This document shows positions 9,919 to 17,298 of a stretch of 35,670 nt of DNA, piece after piece. Both the position numbers and the translations under genes were made by a program. The notes beneath the pieces were generated by a model. It saw nothing but the letters and a program-made list of their open reading frames with translations, had not been told where the DNA came from and made no database searches. The DNA lies in contig DHAE01000019.1 of NCBI GenBank assembly GCA_002397315.1, positions 202,639 through 238,308 of the forward strand. The letters run 5' to 3'. How positions within the stretch are numbered: position 1 is the first letter of the stretch; every line of letters begins with the position of its first letter. Source of the stretch: Comamonadaceae bacterium UBA4962. GTDB taxonomy: Bacteria; Pseudomonadota; Gammaproteobacteria; Burkholderiales; Burkholderiaceae_C.

Positions 9919-11469
9919 TCAGGCCGCCATGACCCGGTTCTTGCCCGAGCGCTTGGCGAGGTACATGCCCTGGTCCGCACGGCGGATCGCGTCGGCCGTC
10001 GTTTCCTGCGCAGCGACCTGCGCCACGCCGGCGCTGAAGGTGATGAGCACCTTTTCCCGGTCCTTGAGGAAGTAGCGCGTGGTGAGTTCGCGCTGCAGGC
10101 GCGCCATGGCCTCCACGCCCTGCGCCAGTGCGGTGTCGGGCAGGACGATCACGAACTCCTCGCCGCCGTAGCGCGCGAGCTGGTCCTGCGGGCGCATGAC
10201 CTCGCGGGTCACGCCCGCCAGATGCTTCAGCGCTTCGTCGCCGGCGGTGTGGCCCAGCCGGTCGTTGATCGCCTTGAAGTTGTCCACGTCCAGCAGCGCC
10301 ACGCACAGCGGCGCGTCGTTGCGCAGCGCGCGCGCCACTTCGCGCTCCAGCGCTTCGTCCAGGCCCTTGCGGTTCAGCGATCCGGTGAGCGGGTCGTGCC
10401 GCGCCTGGGCGCTGGCGCGGTCCAGTTCTTCCTGCAGCTTGGCGATCTCGGCATGCCGCGCCTCCGAGCGCTCGCGCAGGTCCTGCAGCTCGTCGCGCGT
10501 GAGGCGGGTGTCGAGCGCCATCGCCCGCGTGGCACCCATGACCTCCTCCAGCAGCGGCGTGATCTGGTCCAGGCTGGTGGCCCGGCCGATCTGCTCGGCG
10601 CAGCGCTCCATCTTCTCGTGGTAGGTGCTGCTGGAGGCGGTGATCTGCGCGAGGCGCTCGATGAAGGTGGCCAGCAGATCCTTCATCTGCTGCTGGGCCT
10701 GCACCGATCGCTCGCGCGCCTCGTTCTGCTTGAAGATCACGTCCTTGAGCCGGCGCTGCACGTCGTCCAGCCGCCGCAGTGTCAGGGGCGGGGTGGCGGC
10801 GGCCATCAGCGCCTCGGCCTGGCCCTGCAGCCACTGGTCGTCCTGGCTCAGCACGGCGATGTTCTCGAACACCATCTGCAGCAGCGTCAGCAGCCCGGAG
10901 CGGATCGACGCCTGGTCTTCGGTGGCGAACGAGACGCGGTAGCTGAAGTTGTTGAGCATCAGCACCAGCGTGGAAATGGGGGGCGCGGGCTGGCGCAGGA
11001 ACTGGGTGAGCTGCGCGGCCAGTTCATGCACGCGGGCGTCGTCCTCGCCCAGGGCGGGCAGGGTGTTCTCGATGAGCCGCGCCAGTTGTTCGGCCATGTC
11101 GTCGGGCAGGATGCCGGCGGGCGCCGCGGCGGTGGCCGGCCCGGCCGGCGGGGCCACTTCCACCGGTGCGGTGCTGCCGCTGTGCAGGCCGAGGTTCGCG
11201 TAGCCCACGAGCACGCCCTGCAGCTGCGACCAGTCGCCCTGGTCGATGGCGGCCTCGAACTGCCCCAGCAGCCGCTTCTGCGCGGGCGTCTGCCCGGGCA
11301 GCACCCGCAGGATGTGGCGCAGCGGAGCTTCCGGGAAGGCGCTCGCCATGCGCGTGCCGGCGATTTCCTCGTAGAGCGCCTGGTAGTTGTCGGGCGTGGG
11401 CGCGAGCCGGCGTGCCGCCAGCTGTTTGAGGGTTTCTCGCGCGATCTCTGAAGGGGGGCGGTCGGCCAT
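9919..11469 (-). CDS. GGDEF-domain diguanylate cyclase
   Basis: 516 aa. Makes c-di-GMP from two GTP. The C-terminal GGDEF domain (about 352-516) has DVDNFKAINDRLGHTAGD, the active-site GGEEF at 435-439, and an inhibitory I-site RPQD at 426-429, exactly five residues before GGEEF, so product inhibition is expected. The preceding about 350 residues hold no transmembrane segment. They look mainly helical, with a likely coiled coil at about 230-350, and I do not recognise a named sensor domain. The first residues (EIARETLKQLAARRLAPTPD) resemble the N-termini of other betaproteobacterial cyclases, from memory. It is followed after 16 bases by the PhoD-type gene. The long open frame upstream of 11469 is antisense shadow. 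The ribosome site is weak. Confidence 0.95.
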   Translation of the reverse strand: MADRPPSEIARETLKQLAARRLAPTPDNYQALYEEIAGTRMASAFPEAPLRHILRVLPGQTPAQKRLLGQFEAAIDQGDWSQLQGVLVGYANLGLHSGSTAPVEVAPPAGPATAAAPAGILPDDMAEQLARLIENTLPALGEDDARVHELAAQLTQFLRQPAPPISTLVLMLNNFSYRVSFATEDQASIRSGLLTLLQMVFENIAVLSQDDQWLQGQAEALMAAATPPLTLRRLDDVQRRLKDVIFKQNEARERSVQAQQQMKDLLATFIERLAQITASSSTYHEKMERCAEQIGRATSLDQITPLLEEVMGATRAMALDTRLTRDELQDLRERSEARHAEIAKLQEELDRASAQARHDPLTGSLNRKGLDEALEREVARALRNDAPLCVALLDVDNFKAINDRLGHTAGDEALKHLAGVTREVMRPQDQLARYGGEEFVIVLPDTALAQGVEAMARLQRELTTRYFLKDREKVLITFSAGVAQVAAQETTADAIRRADQGMYLAKRSGKNRVMAA

Positions 11470-11574
11470 CGGGCTTGCACGGCGGATAGAAAGAGGGCCC
11501 GAGTGTGACAGACGGGCAGGGGCTTGAACAGAACGGCGGGGCCGCCCGCCCGCACCCCGCTCTGCGGTTCCGAG

Positions 11575-11595
11575 GGCCGGCATGCCGTGCCGGCC
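11575..11595. repeat. 8-bp GC-rich inverted repeat after the oxidoreductase gene
   Basis: GGCCGGCA and TGCCGGCC flank a five-base loop, 14 bases beyond the stop of the minus-strand oxidoreductase gene. The position fits a transcription stop or an mRNA 3'-end protecting hairpin, but there is no T-tract, so a rho-independent terminator is not supported. Confidence 0.4.
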
Positions 11596-11609
11596 GCCAG
11601 CGCACCGGC

Positions 11610-12584
11610 TCAGTTCACCAGGACCAGCTTGCCCTGCACGGCGCGCGAGGCCATGCGTTCGTAGGCGGCGTGCAACTGCGCCATCGGCATCGTGCGGTCG
11701 ATCACCGGCTTGACGGCGCCTTCTCCGTACCAGCGCGCCAGCTCGGCCATCATCGCCGCATTCGCCTTCGGCTCGCGCCGCGAGAACTCGCCCCAGAACA
11801 CGCCGACGATCGACGCGCCCTTGAGCAGGGGCAGATTGAGGGGCAGGGCGGGAATGGGGCCGGCCGCGAAACCCACCACCAGGTAGCGGCCGCGCCAGGC
11901 GATCGAGCGGAACGCCGGCTCGGTGAAATCGCCGCCCACCGGGTCGTAGATCACGTCCGGGCCCTTGCCGTCCGTGAGGCGCTTGATCGCCTCGCGCAGG
12001 TTCTCGGCGCTGTAATTGATGACGGCGTCGGCGCCGGTGGACAGGCACAGCGCGCACTTCTCGTCGGTGGATGCGGCCGCGATCACGCGCGCGCCCATCT
12101 TCTTGGCGATCTGGATCGCGGCGGTGCCCACGCCGCCGGCCGCGCCCAGCACCAGCACCGTCTCGCCGGCCTTCAGCTGCGCGCGGTCCACCAGCGCATG
12201 GTGCGAGGTGGCGTAGATCATGATGAAGGCCGCCGCATCCACGTGCGGGAAGCCGTCGGGCAGCGGCATGCAGAGCGCCGCGGGCGCGATGGTGTGCGTG
12301 CCGAAGCCACCGGTGCCGCTCAGGCACGCCACGTTCTGGCCGACCCGCAGGTGCTCCACGCCTTCGCCCACGGCCTGCACCACGCCAGCGTATTCCGAAC
12401 CGGGCACGAACGGCGGATCGGGCTTCATCTGATACTTGTTCTGCACGATCAGCAGGTCGGGGAAGTTCAGGCTCGCGGCGCGGATCTCGATCAGCACTTC
12501 GCCGCGTTTCGGCGCGGGCGTCGGCAATTCGGTCCAGGCGAGGTTGTCCACGCCCGTGGGCTGGGTGCAAAGCCATGCGTGCAT
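11610..12584 (-). CDS. NADPH:quinone oxidoreductase-like protein (zinc-free MDR family)
   Basis: 324 aa. Medium-chain dehydrogenase/reductase of the quinone-oxidoreductase branch, using NAD(P)H to reduce a quinone or enone. The N-terminal GroES-like domain contains the family segment ASLNFPDLLIVQNKYQ and PFVPGSEYAGVV. The Rossmann domain has the nucleotide loop VLGAAGGVGTAAIQIAKKMG (from about residue 145). Catalytic and structural zinc cysteines of alcohol dehydrogenases are missing, which supports the quinone-reductase branch. Start ATG at 12584 has an excellent AAGGAG seven bases upstream; the ORF runs 33 bases further to an unsupported start. It is divergent from surE. The physiological substrate is unknown. 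Confidence 0.9.
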   Translation of the reverse strand: MHAWLCTQPTGVDNLAWTELPTPAPKRGEVLIEIRAASLNFPDLLIVQNKYQMKPDPPFVPGSEYAGVVQAVGEGVEHLRVGQNVACLSGTGGFGTHTIAPAALCMPLPDGFPHVDAAAFIMIYATSHHALVDRAQLKAGETVLVLGAAGGVGTAAIQIAKKMGARVIAAASTDEKCALCLSTGADAVINYSAENLREAIKRLTDGKGPDVIYDPVGGDFTEPAFRSIAWRGRYLVVGFAAGPIPALPLNLPLLKGASIVGVFWGEFSRREPKANAAMMAELARWYGEGAVKPVIDRTMPMAQLHAAYERMASRAVQGKLVLVN

Positions 12585-12705
12585 GCGGTGTCTCCTTCGG
12601 TCGATGGCGGGCATCATAGGCCGTGGCCGCGCCGTGCCGATGTCCCAGGAGCGACGGCCGGCCTGCGGCGCGGAGCAGGGCGGGCCGGGGCCGCGGGGCG
12701 CCGCC

Positions 12706-12711
12706 TACAAT
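12706..12711 (+). promoter_or_regulatory. -10-like TACAAT(C) upstream of surE
   Basis: TACAATC lies 27 bases before the surE ATG, in the 154-base divergent region shared with the oxidoreductase gene. No good -35 is visible 16-18 bases upstream. It is one of several TAnAATC elements at nearly the same distance from starts in this window. Confidence 0.4.
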
Positions 12712-12738
12712 CTTCGCGCACTCCGCCCTCCGCGACCC

Positions 12739-13560
12739 ATGAAGATCCTCCTCTCCAACGACGACGGCTACCAGGCACCCGGCATCGTGGCGCTCCACCA
12801 GGCGCTGCAGGACTTGCCCGGCGTCGAGGTCGACGTCGTGGCGCCCGAGCACAACAACAGCGCCAAGTCCAACGCCCTGACGCTGCATTCGCCGCTCTAC
12901 GTGCAGCGCGCGCCCAACGGCTTCCGCTACGTGAACGGCACGCCGGCCGACTGCGTGCACATCGCGCTCACCGGGCTGCTGGGCTACCGGCCGGACCTGG
13001 TGGTCTCGGGCATCAACAACGGCGCCAACATGGGCGACGACACCATCTATTCCGGCACCGTCGGCGCGGCCATGGAGGGCTACCTCTTCGGCGTGCCGGC
13101 GATCGCGTTCTCCCAGGTGGACAAGGGCTGGGGCGAGATCGAATCCGCCGCCCGCAAGGCCGCCGAGATCGTCGCGCAGATGCAGGCGCAGCACCTCGTC
13201 GGCGAGGTGCCGTGGCTGCTCAACATCAACATACCGAACCTGCCGTTCGAGCACCTGCGCGACGTGAAGGTGTGCCGCCTGGGCCGCCGGCACGCGGCCG
13301 AGCGCGTGATCGAGCAGGAAAGCCCGCGCGGCGAACGCATGTACTGGATCGGCGGCGCCGGCCCCGCCAAGGACGATTCCGAAGGCACGGATTTCCATGC
13401 CACGGCCCTCGGGCACGTGGCGCTCACGCCGCTCAAGGTGGACCTGACCGACCACGAAGGCCTGGCCTACTGGAGCGACACGGCCGGCCGCCTCGCGCCG
13501 GCAGCCGCGCAAGAGGGCGATGCCGGCGCCGCGAGCGCCGAGGCCGCCGGGGCGCTCTGA
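12739..13560 (+). CDS. surE: 5'/3'-nucleotidase SurE
   Basis: 273 aa. Cytosolic metal-dependent survival protein that removes phosphate from nucleoside 5'- and 3'-monophosphates. The N-terminus MKILLSNDDGYQAPGI supplies metal ligands D8 and D9. Further ligands are S41 in NNSAKSNALTL and N93 in VVSGINNGAN. The GDDTIYSGTVGAAMEG segment is also canonical. It is about 20 residues longer than E. coli SurE because of an Ala/Glu-rich C-terminal tail (EGDAGAASAEAAGAL). The stop shares one base with the pcm start (TGATG), so translation is probably coupled. First gene of the surE-pcm-nlpD unit. Confidence 0.97.
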   Translation: MKILLSNDDGYQAPGIVALHQALQDLPGVEVDVVAPEHNNSAKSNALTLHSPLYVQRAPNGFRYVNGTPADCVHIALTGLLGYRPDLVVSGINNGANMGDDTIYSGTVGAAMEGYLFGVPAIAFSQVDKGWGEIESAARKAAEIVAQMQAQHLVGEVPWLLNINIPNLPFEHLRDVKVCRLGRRHAAERVIEQESPRGERMYWIGGAGPAKDDSEGTDFHATALGHVALTPLKVDLTDHEGLAYWSDTAGRLAPAAAQEGDAGAASAEAAGAL

Positions 13561-14345
13561 TGCACCGCCGCCCCGGTTTTCCCGCACAGCTCGATCGGGC
13601 ACCTGCGCCCGGCGCGCCGCGTGCGCCCGCGCCCGCCCGTCCGCCTTCGGTAGGCTCGGCGCCCGCCGCCGTGCCGGTGCCCCAGGGGCTGGGGCTGGAT
13701 TCGGCCGCCGTGCGCGCGCGCATGGTGCAGCGGCTCGCCGCGGGCGGCATCACGTCGCCGGTGGTGCTGCAGGCCATGGGGTCCGTGGAGCGGCACCGCT
13801 TCGTCGACACCGCGCTCGTCAACCAGGCCTACGAAGACACCAGCCTGCCGATCGGACTGGGGCAGACCATCTCCAAGCCCAGCGTGGTGGCGCGCATGAC
13901 CGAACTGCTGCTGGGGGCGGAGGGCGCCCGCGCCGCGGGCCTCGGGCGCGTGCTGGAAATCGGCACCGGCTGCGGCTACCAGGCGGCGGTGCTCGCCCGG
14001 GTGGCCCGGGAGGTGTACACCATCGAGCGGCTGCGCGCGTTGCATGAGAAGGCCCGCGACAATCTGCGGCCCTGGCGGCTCACGAACGCGCACCTGATCC
14101 TCGGCGACGGCATGGCCGGCTACGCCAAAGGGGCGCCTTATGCAGCCATCATCGCCGCCGCGGGCGGAGACGCGATTCCCGGCGCCTGGCTCGAGCAGCT
14201 CGCGGTGGGAGGGCGCCTCGTCGCGCCCATGGCCGCGGCCGCGGGGCGGCAGGTTCTCGTCGTGATCGACCGGACTCCCCAGGGGCTTCAGCAACGCACG
14301 TTGGAGCCCGTACATTTTGTCCCTCTAAAATCGGGGATTGCCTGA
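13560..14345 (+). CDS. pcm: Protein-L-isoaspartate O-methyltransferase
   Basis: 261 aa. Uses S-adenosylmethionine to methylate isoaspartyl residues in aged proteins and start their repair. The catalytic segment AYEDTSLPIGLGQTISKPSV (90-109) and the SAM loop VLEIGTGCGYQAAVLA (131-146) match the family. The acidic motif is IER at 155-157. E. coli Pcm is 208 aa; here about 50 extra Pro/Ala/Arg-rich residues precede the conserved part at residue 45. No clear in-frame ATG occurs between the overlapping start and the conserved core until M55, so the extended N-terminus is plausibly real, coupled to surE by TGATG. A later start cannot be excluded. Confidence 0.95.
   Translation: MHRRPGFPAQLDRAPAPGAPRAPAPARPPSVGSAPAAVPVPQGLGLDSAAVRARMVQRLAAGGITSPVVLQAMGSVERHRFVDTALVNQAYEDTSLPIGLGQTISKPSVVARMTELLLGAEGARAAGLGRVLEIGTGCGYQAAVLARVAREVYTIERLRALHEKARDNLRPWRLTNAHLILGDGMAGYAKGAPYAAIIAAAGGDAIPGAWLEQLAVGGRLVAPMAAAAGRQVLVVIDRTPQGLQQRTLEPVHFVPLKSGIA
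14326..14331 (+). promoter_or_regulatory. -10-like TAAAAT(C) upstream of nlpD, inside the pcm 3' end
   Basis: TAAAATC lies 25 bases before the nlpD ATG. TTGGAG occurs 19 bases upstream of it, a weak -35 with long spacing. It could give nlpD a promoter of its own within pcm. Similarity only. Confidence 0.4.
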
Positions 14346-14356
14346 AGGAATTGCTT

Positions 14357-15250
14357 ATGCTGGTATCGCGTGGTCTTGTGGCTTGGAGTTCGGTGGCGTT
14401 GGCGGTCGTGGTGCTGTCCGGCTGCGGAACCCCGGTCAACAGGGCTCCGGTGGAAGACCGCGGCACCGCCGCCGGATCCTCCGCATCGTCCCAGGCCGGC
14501 GTGGTCGTCGCGCCGGCCAAGCCCCTGCCCGGGGCCGAGAACGCCGGAAAGCCCGGCTACTACACCGTCAAGCCCGGCGACACCCTCATCCGCATCGGCC
14601 TCGAATCCGGCCAGAGCTGGAAGGACATCGCCCGCTGGAACGGCCTGGACAACCCCAACCTGATCGAGGTCGGCCAGGTGCTGCGCGTCGTGCCGCCCGG
14701 CAGCATGCCCTCCACCCAGGTCGCATCCGACACGGGCGTGGTCACGCGCCCCGTGGTGCCCAACACGCTGTCGCCGGCACCGGCGGCCGGTGCGAGCGCG
14801 CCGCGCGGCGGCGCCTCGGCCTCCGCCGCGGCGGCTCCGGCACCCGCTCCCGCGCCGGCCCCTGCCGCCGCGGGCGGTGACGACGACATGGCCTTCATCT
14901 GGCCCGCGTCCGGCTCGCTCGTGGCCGGCTTCGACGAGGCGCGCAACAAGGGCTACGACATCGCCGGCAAGGCGGGCGATCCGGTGCTCGCGGCTGCCGA
15001 CGGCCGCGTGGTGTATGCCGGCGCCGGCCTGCGCGGCTACGGCAATCTGGTCATCCTGAAGCACAACAACACCTACCTCACGGCGTATGCGCACAACCAG
15101 ACGCTGCTCGTGAAGGAAGACCAGACCGTGCGCCGCGGCCAGAAGATCGCCGAGATGGGCAGCTCCGACACCGACCGCGTGAAGCTGCACTTCGAGATCC
15201 GCCGGCAGGGCAAGCCCGTGGACCCGTCCCGCTACCTGCCCGCGCGTTGA
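14357..15250 (+). CDS. nlpD: NlpD-like murein hydrolase activator lipoprotein (LysM + degenerate LytM)
   Basis: 297 aa. An outer-membrane lipoprotein that activates cell-separation amidases. Lipobox LSGC with lipidated C23. A LysM peptidoglycan-binding domain lies at about 68-112 (YYTVKPGDTLIRIG). A Pro/Ala linker spans about 135-175, with a run of alternating P and A. The M23/LytM domain covers about 180-297. The first zinc ligand His is replaced (NKGYDIAG, 197-204), while TAYAHN and LHFEIR remain, so it should be non-catalytic like E. coli NlpD, whose sequence NKGIDIAG it resembles. Start ATG 14357 has AAGGAA six bases upstream; the TTG at 14351 is less likely. It follows pcm by 11 bases. 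rpoS, its usual downstream neighbour, is missing. Confidence 0.95.
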   Translation: MLVSRGLVAWSSVALAVVVLSGCGTPVNRAPVEDRGTAAGSSASSQAGVVVAPAKPLPGAENAGKPGYYTVKPGDTLIRIGLESGQSWKDIARWNGLDNPNLIEVGQVLRVVPPGSMPSTQVASDTGVVTRPVVPNTLSPAPAAGASAPRGGASASAAAAPAPAPAPAPAAAGGDDDMAFIWPASGSLVAGFDEARNKGYDIAGKAGDPVLAAADGRVVYAGAGLRGYGNLVILKHNNTYLTAYAHNQTLLVKEDQTVRRGQKIAEMGSSDTDRVKLHFEIRRQGKPVDPSRYLPAR

Positions 15251-15324
15251 GCCGCGTTCCTCCTCCGCCCGCCGCAGACGAGGACCGCACCGCGGCGGCC
15301 TCCGCGGTGGCGGGCGAGGCGTCG

Positions 15325-16290
15325 ATGGACGATGCGGACTCTCCCGACGGCGCCGAGGCCGAGACGCGCACCGTCGAGGCCGCCCCGGCGCAGCACGGCG
15401 CCCGCCTCGACAAGGCCCTGGCCGAACTCGTGCCCGAGTTCTCCCGCAGCTACCTCCAGCAGTTGCTGGGCGAAGGCGGCGTGCGGGTCAACGGCCGCAC
15501 CGCCGCCAAGCCGTCCGCGCGGGTGCAGGCCGGCGACGTGCTGTCGGTCGAACTCCGCCCCACGCCGCAGAGCCAGGCGTTCCGCCCCGAGGCGATGCCG
15601 CTGGATGTCGTGTACGAGGACGAGCACCTGCTGGTCATCGACAAGCCCGCCGGGCTCGTCGTGCATCCGGCCCCCGGCAACTGGAGCGGCACGCTGCTCA
15701 ACGGCCTGCTGGCGCGCGACCCGAAGGCCTGCCTCGTGCCGCGGGCGGGCATCGTCCACCGGCTCGACAAGGACACCAGCGGCCTCATGGTGGTGGCGCG
15801 CGAGCGCTCCGTGATGGATGCGCTGGTGCGCATGATCGCCGCGCGCGAGGTGAGCCGCCAGTACCTGGCCATCGCCCACCGTCCCTGGCAGGGCGCGTCC
15901 CCCCGCACGGTGCAGGAGCCGATCGGGCGCGATCCGCGCAACCGCCTGCGCATGGCCGCGGTCGATCTCTCGCAGCATGCGGGCAAGCCGGCGCGCACCG
16001 ATGTCGCGCTGCTGGGCAACTGCGCGCAGGGCTGCCTCGTGCACTGCACCCTGCACACCGGACGCACCCACCAGATCCGCGTCCACATGGCCTGGCTGCG
16101 CCATCCGCTCGTGGCCGACGCGCTCTACGGCGGCGAGCCGGCCGCGGGCCTCGGACGCCAGGCGCTGCATGCATGGCGGCTCGCGTTCACCCATCCCGTC
16201 ACCGGCGAGGACCTGGTCTTCCATGCGCCCCTGCCGCAGGACATGGCCGGTGCGCTCGCTCTCTGGGGCCTGCGCTACAATCCGGCCTGA
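15325..16290 (+). CDS. rluD: 23S rRNA pseudouridine synthase RluD
   Basis: 321 aa from the ATG at 15325, close to the 326 aa of E. coli RluD, which makes pseudouridines 1911, 1915 and 1917 in helix 69 of 23S rRNA. An S4 RNA-binding domain lies at about 26-78 (ARLDKALAELVPEFSRSYLQ). The RluA-family catalytic motif HRLDKDTSGLMVVA has the nucleophile D148. The later GRTHQIRVHMAW is also typical. The ATG has GAGG five bases upstream. An in-frame TTG at 15247 overlaps the nlpD stop (TTGA) and would add 26 low-complexity residues; it is possible but less like the family. An RluC-type specificity cannot be fully excluded from sequence alone. Confidence 0.93.
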   Translation: MDDADSPDGAEAETRTVEAAPAQHGARLDKALAELVPEFSRSYLQQLLGEGGVRVNGRTAAKPSARVQAGDVLSVELRPTPQSQAFRPEAMPLDVVYEDEHLLVIDKPAGLVVHPAPGNWSGTLLNGLLARDPKACLVPRAGIVHRLDKDTSGLMVVARERSVMDALVRMIAAREVSRQYLAIAHRPWQGASPRTVQEPIGRDPRNRLRMAAVDLSQHAGKPARTDVALLGNCAQGCLVHCTLHTGRTHQIRVHMAWLRHPLVADALYGGEPAAGLGRQALHAWRLAFTHPVTGEDLVFHAPLPQDMAGALALWGLRYNPA

Positions 16291-16452
16291 CTGCGGCCTT
16301 CCGGCCCCGGGCTGCCCTGCGTGCGGCCCGCCCCGCATGCCGCGCCTTCCACGGCCGAGCGCCCGCCGCTCCTGCGGCCCTGCCTGCCCGGCACACCCCC
16401 GACCGCCCGGTGCCCCGCGCCGGCGGCACTCCCTCTTCGCCATCGCTGAACC

Positions 16453-17298
16453 ATGAATACGGTGGACGCCAAACGGGTCCTCGAAACCGCGCTGATCTGT
16501 GCGCCGCAGCCCACGACCCTGCGGGAACTGCGCACGCTCTTCAACGACGCGCTGGGCTCGGACACCCTCAAGCTGCTCCTGCTGGAACTGCAGCAGGAAT
16601 GGGCGCAGCGCGGCGTCGAACTCGTGCAGGTCGCCTCCGGCTGGCGCTTCCAGAGCCGCCCCGAGATGCGCGAGTACCTCGACCGGCTGCACCCCGAGAA
16701 GCCCCCGCGCTACACCCGCGCCACGCTGGAGACGCTGGCGATCATCGCCTACCGCCAGCCCGTCACGCGCGGCGACATCGAGGAGATCCGCGGCGTCACG
16801 GTCAACAGCCTGATCATCAAGCAGCTCGAAGACCGCGGCTGGGTCGAGGTGATCGGCCACCGCGAAACCGTGGGCCGGCCGGCCCTGTTCGCCACCACGC
16901 GCCAGTTCCTCGACGACCTGGGCCTGCAATCGCTCGACGAGCTGCCGATGCTCGAAAACCCCGCTGTGCAGTCCAGCGTCCTGGAGGCGCTGGAGCGCGG
17001 TGCGGCAGAAGCCGGTGCCGAGGTGCAGGATGCCGGTCCCCCGGAGGAGGGCGCCGAAGCCGGTGTCCCGAGCCCTGAAGTCGCTGCGGAGCCCGAAGCT
17101 GCCCTGGAAACCGAAGCTGCCCCGGATTCCGGAGCCGCCCCCATGCCCGAGGCCACCGCACTCCCGGCGCCTGACCCGTCCGCCACCGGCGTCCCTGCGC
17201 CTGCGCCCGAACAAGAACACGATCCCGGTCCGGAATCCCGCCCGGAGCCTGAACCCCGCCGACCCGAACCGCCCGCCTCCTCCGAAAGCACGCCATGA
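16453..17298 (+). CDS. scpB: Segregation and condensation protein B
   Basis: 281 aa. Partner of ScpA and SMC in the condensin complex. The conserved core of two winged-helix domains spans about 1-175, with LETLAIIAYRQPVTRGDIEEIRG-type sequence (92-114) and HRETVGRPALFATT (136-149). The last about 100 residues are a Pro/Glu/Ala-rich acidic tail with no recognisable domain. Neighbours are rluD upstream and rluB downstream, whose ATG overlaps the scpB stop (ATGA), an scpB-rluB pairing known in many bacteria. scpA is not adjacent. The 162 bases before the gene show no gene and no obvious Shine-Dalgarno. Confidence 0.95.
   Translation: MNTVDAKRVLETALICAPQPTTLRELRTLFNDALGSDTLKLLLLELQQEWAQRGVELVQVASGWRFQSRPEMREYLDRLHPEKPPRYTRATLETLAIIAYRQPVTRGDIEEIRGVTVNSLIIKQLEDRGWVEVIGHRETVGRPALFATTRQFLDDLGLQSLDELPMLENPAVQSSVLEALERGAAEAGAEVQDAGPPEEGAEAGVPSPEVAAEPEAALETEAAPDSGAAPMPEATALPAPDPSATGVPAPAPEQEHDPGPESRPEPEPRRPEPPASSESTP

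Noticed and set aside
11575..11595. Intrinsic terminator after the oxidoreductase gene
   Set aside because: Strong stem but no T-tract on the transcribed strand; listed only as an inverted repeat.
11470..13602. Apparent N-terminal extension of the diguanylate cyclase frame to 1227 codons
   Set aside because: The extra part overlaps the oxidoreductase gene out of frame and surE in antisense. The family-like start is at 11469.
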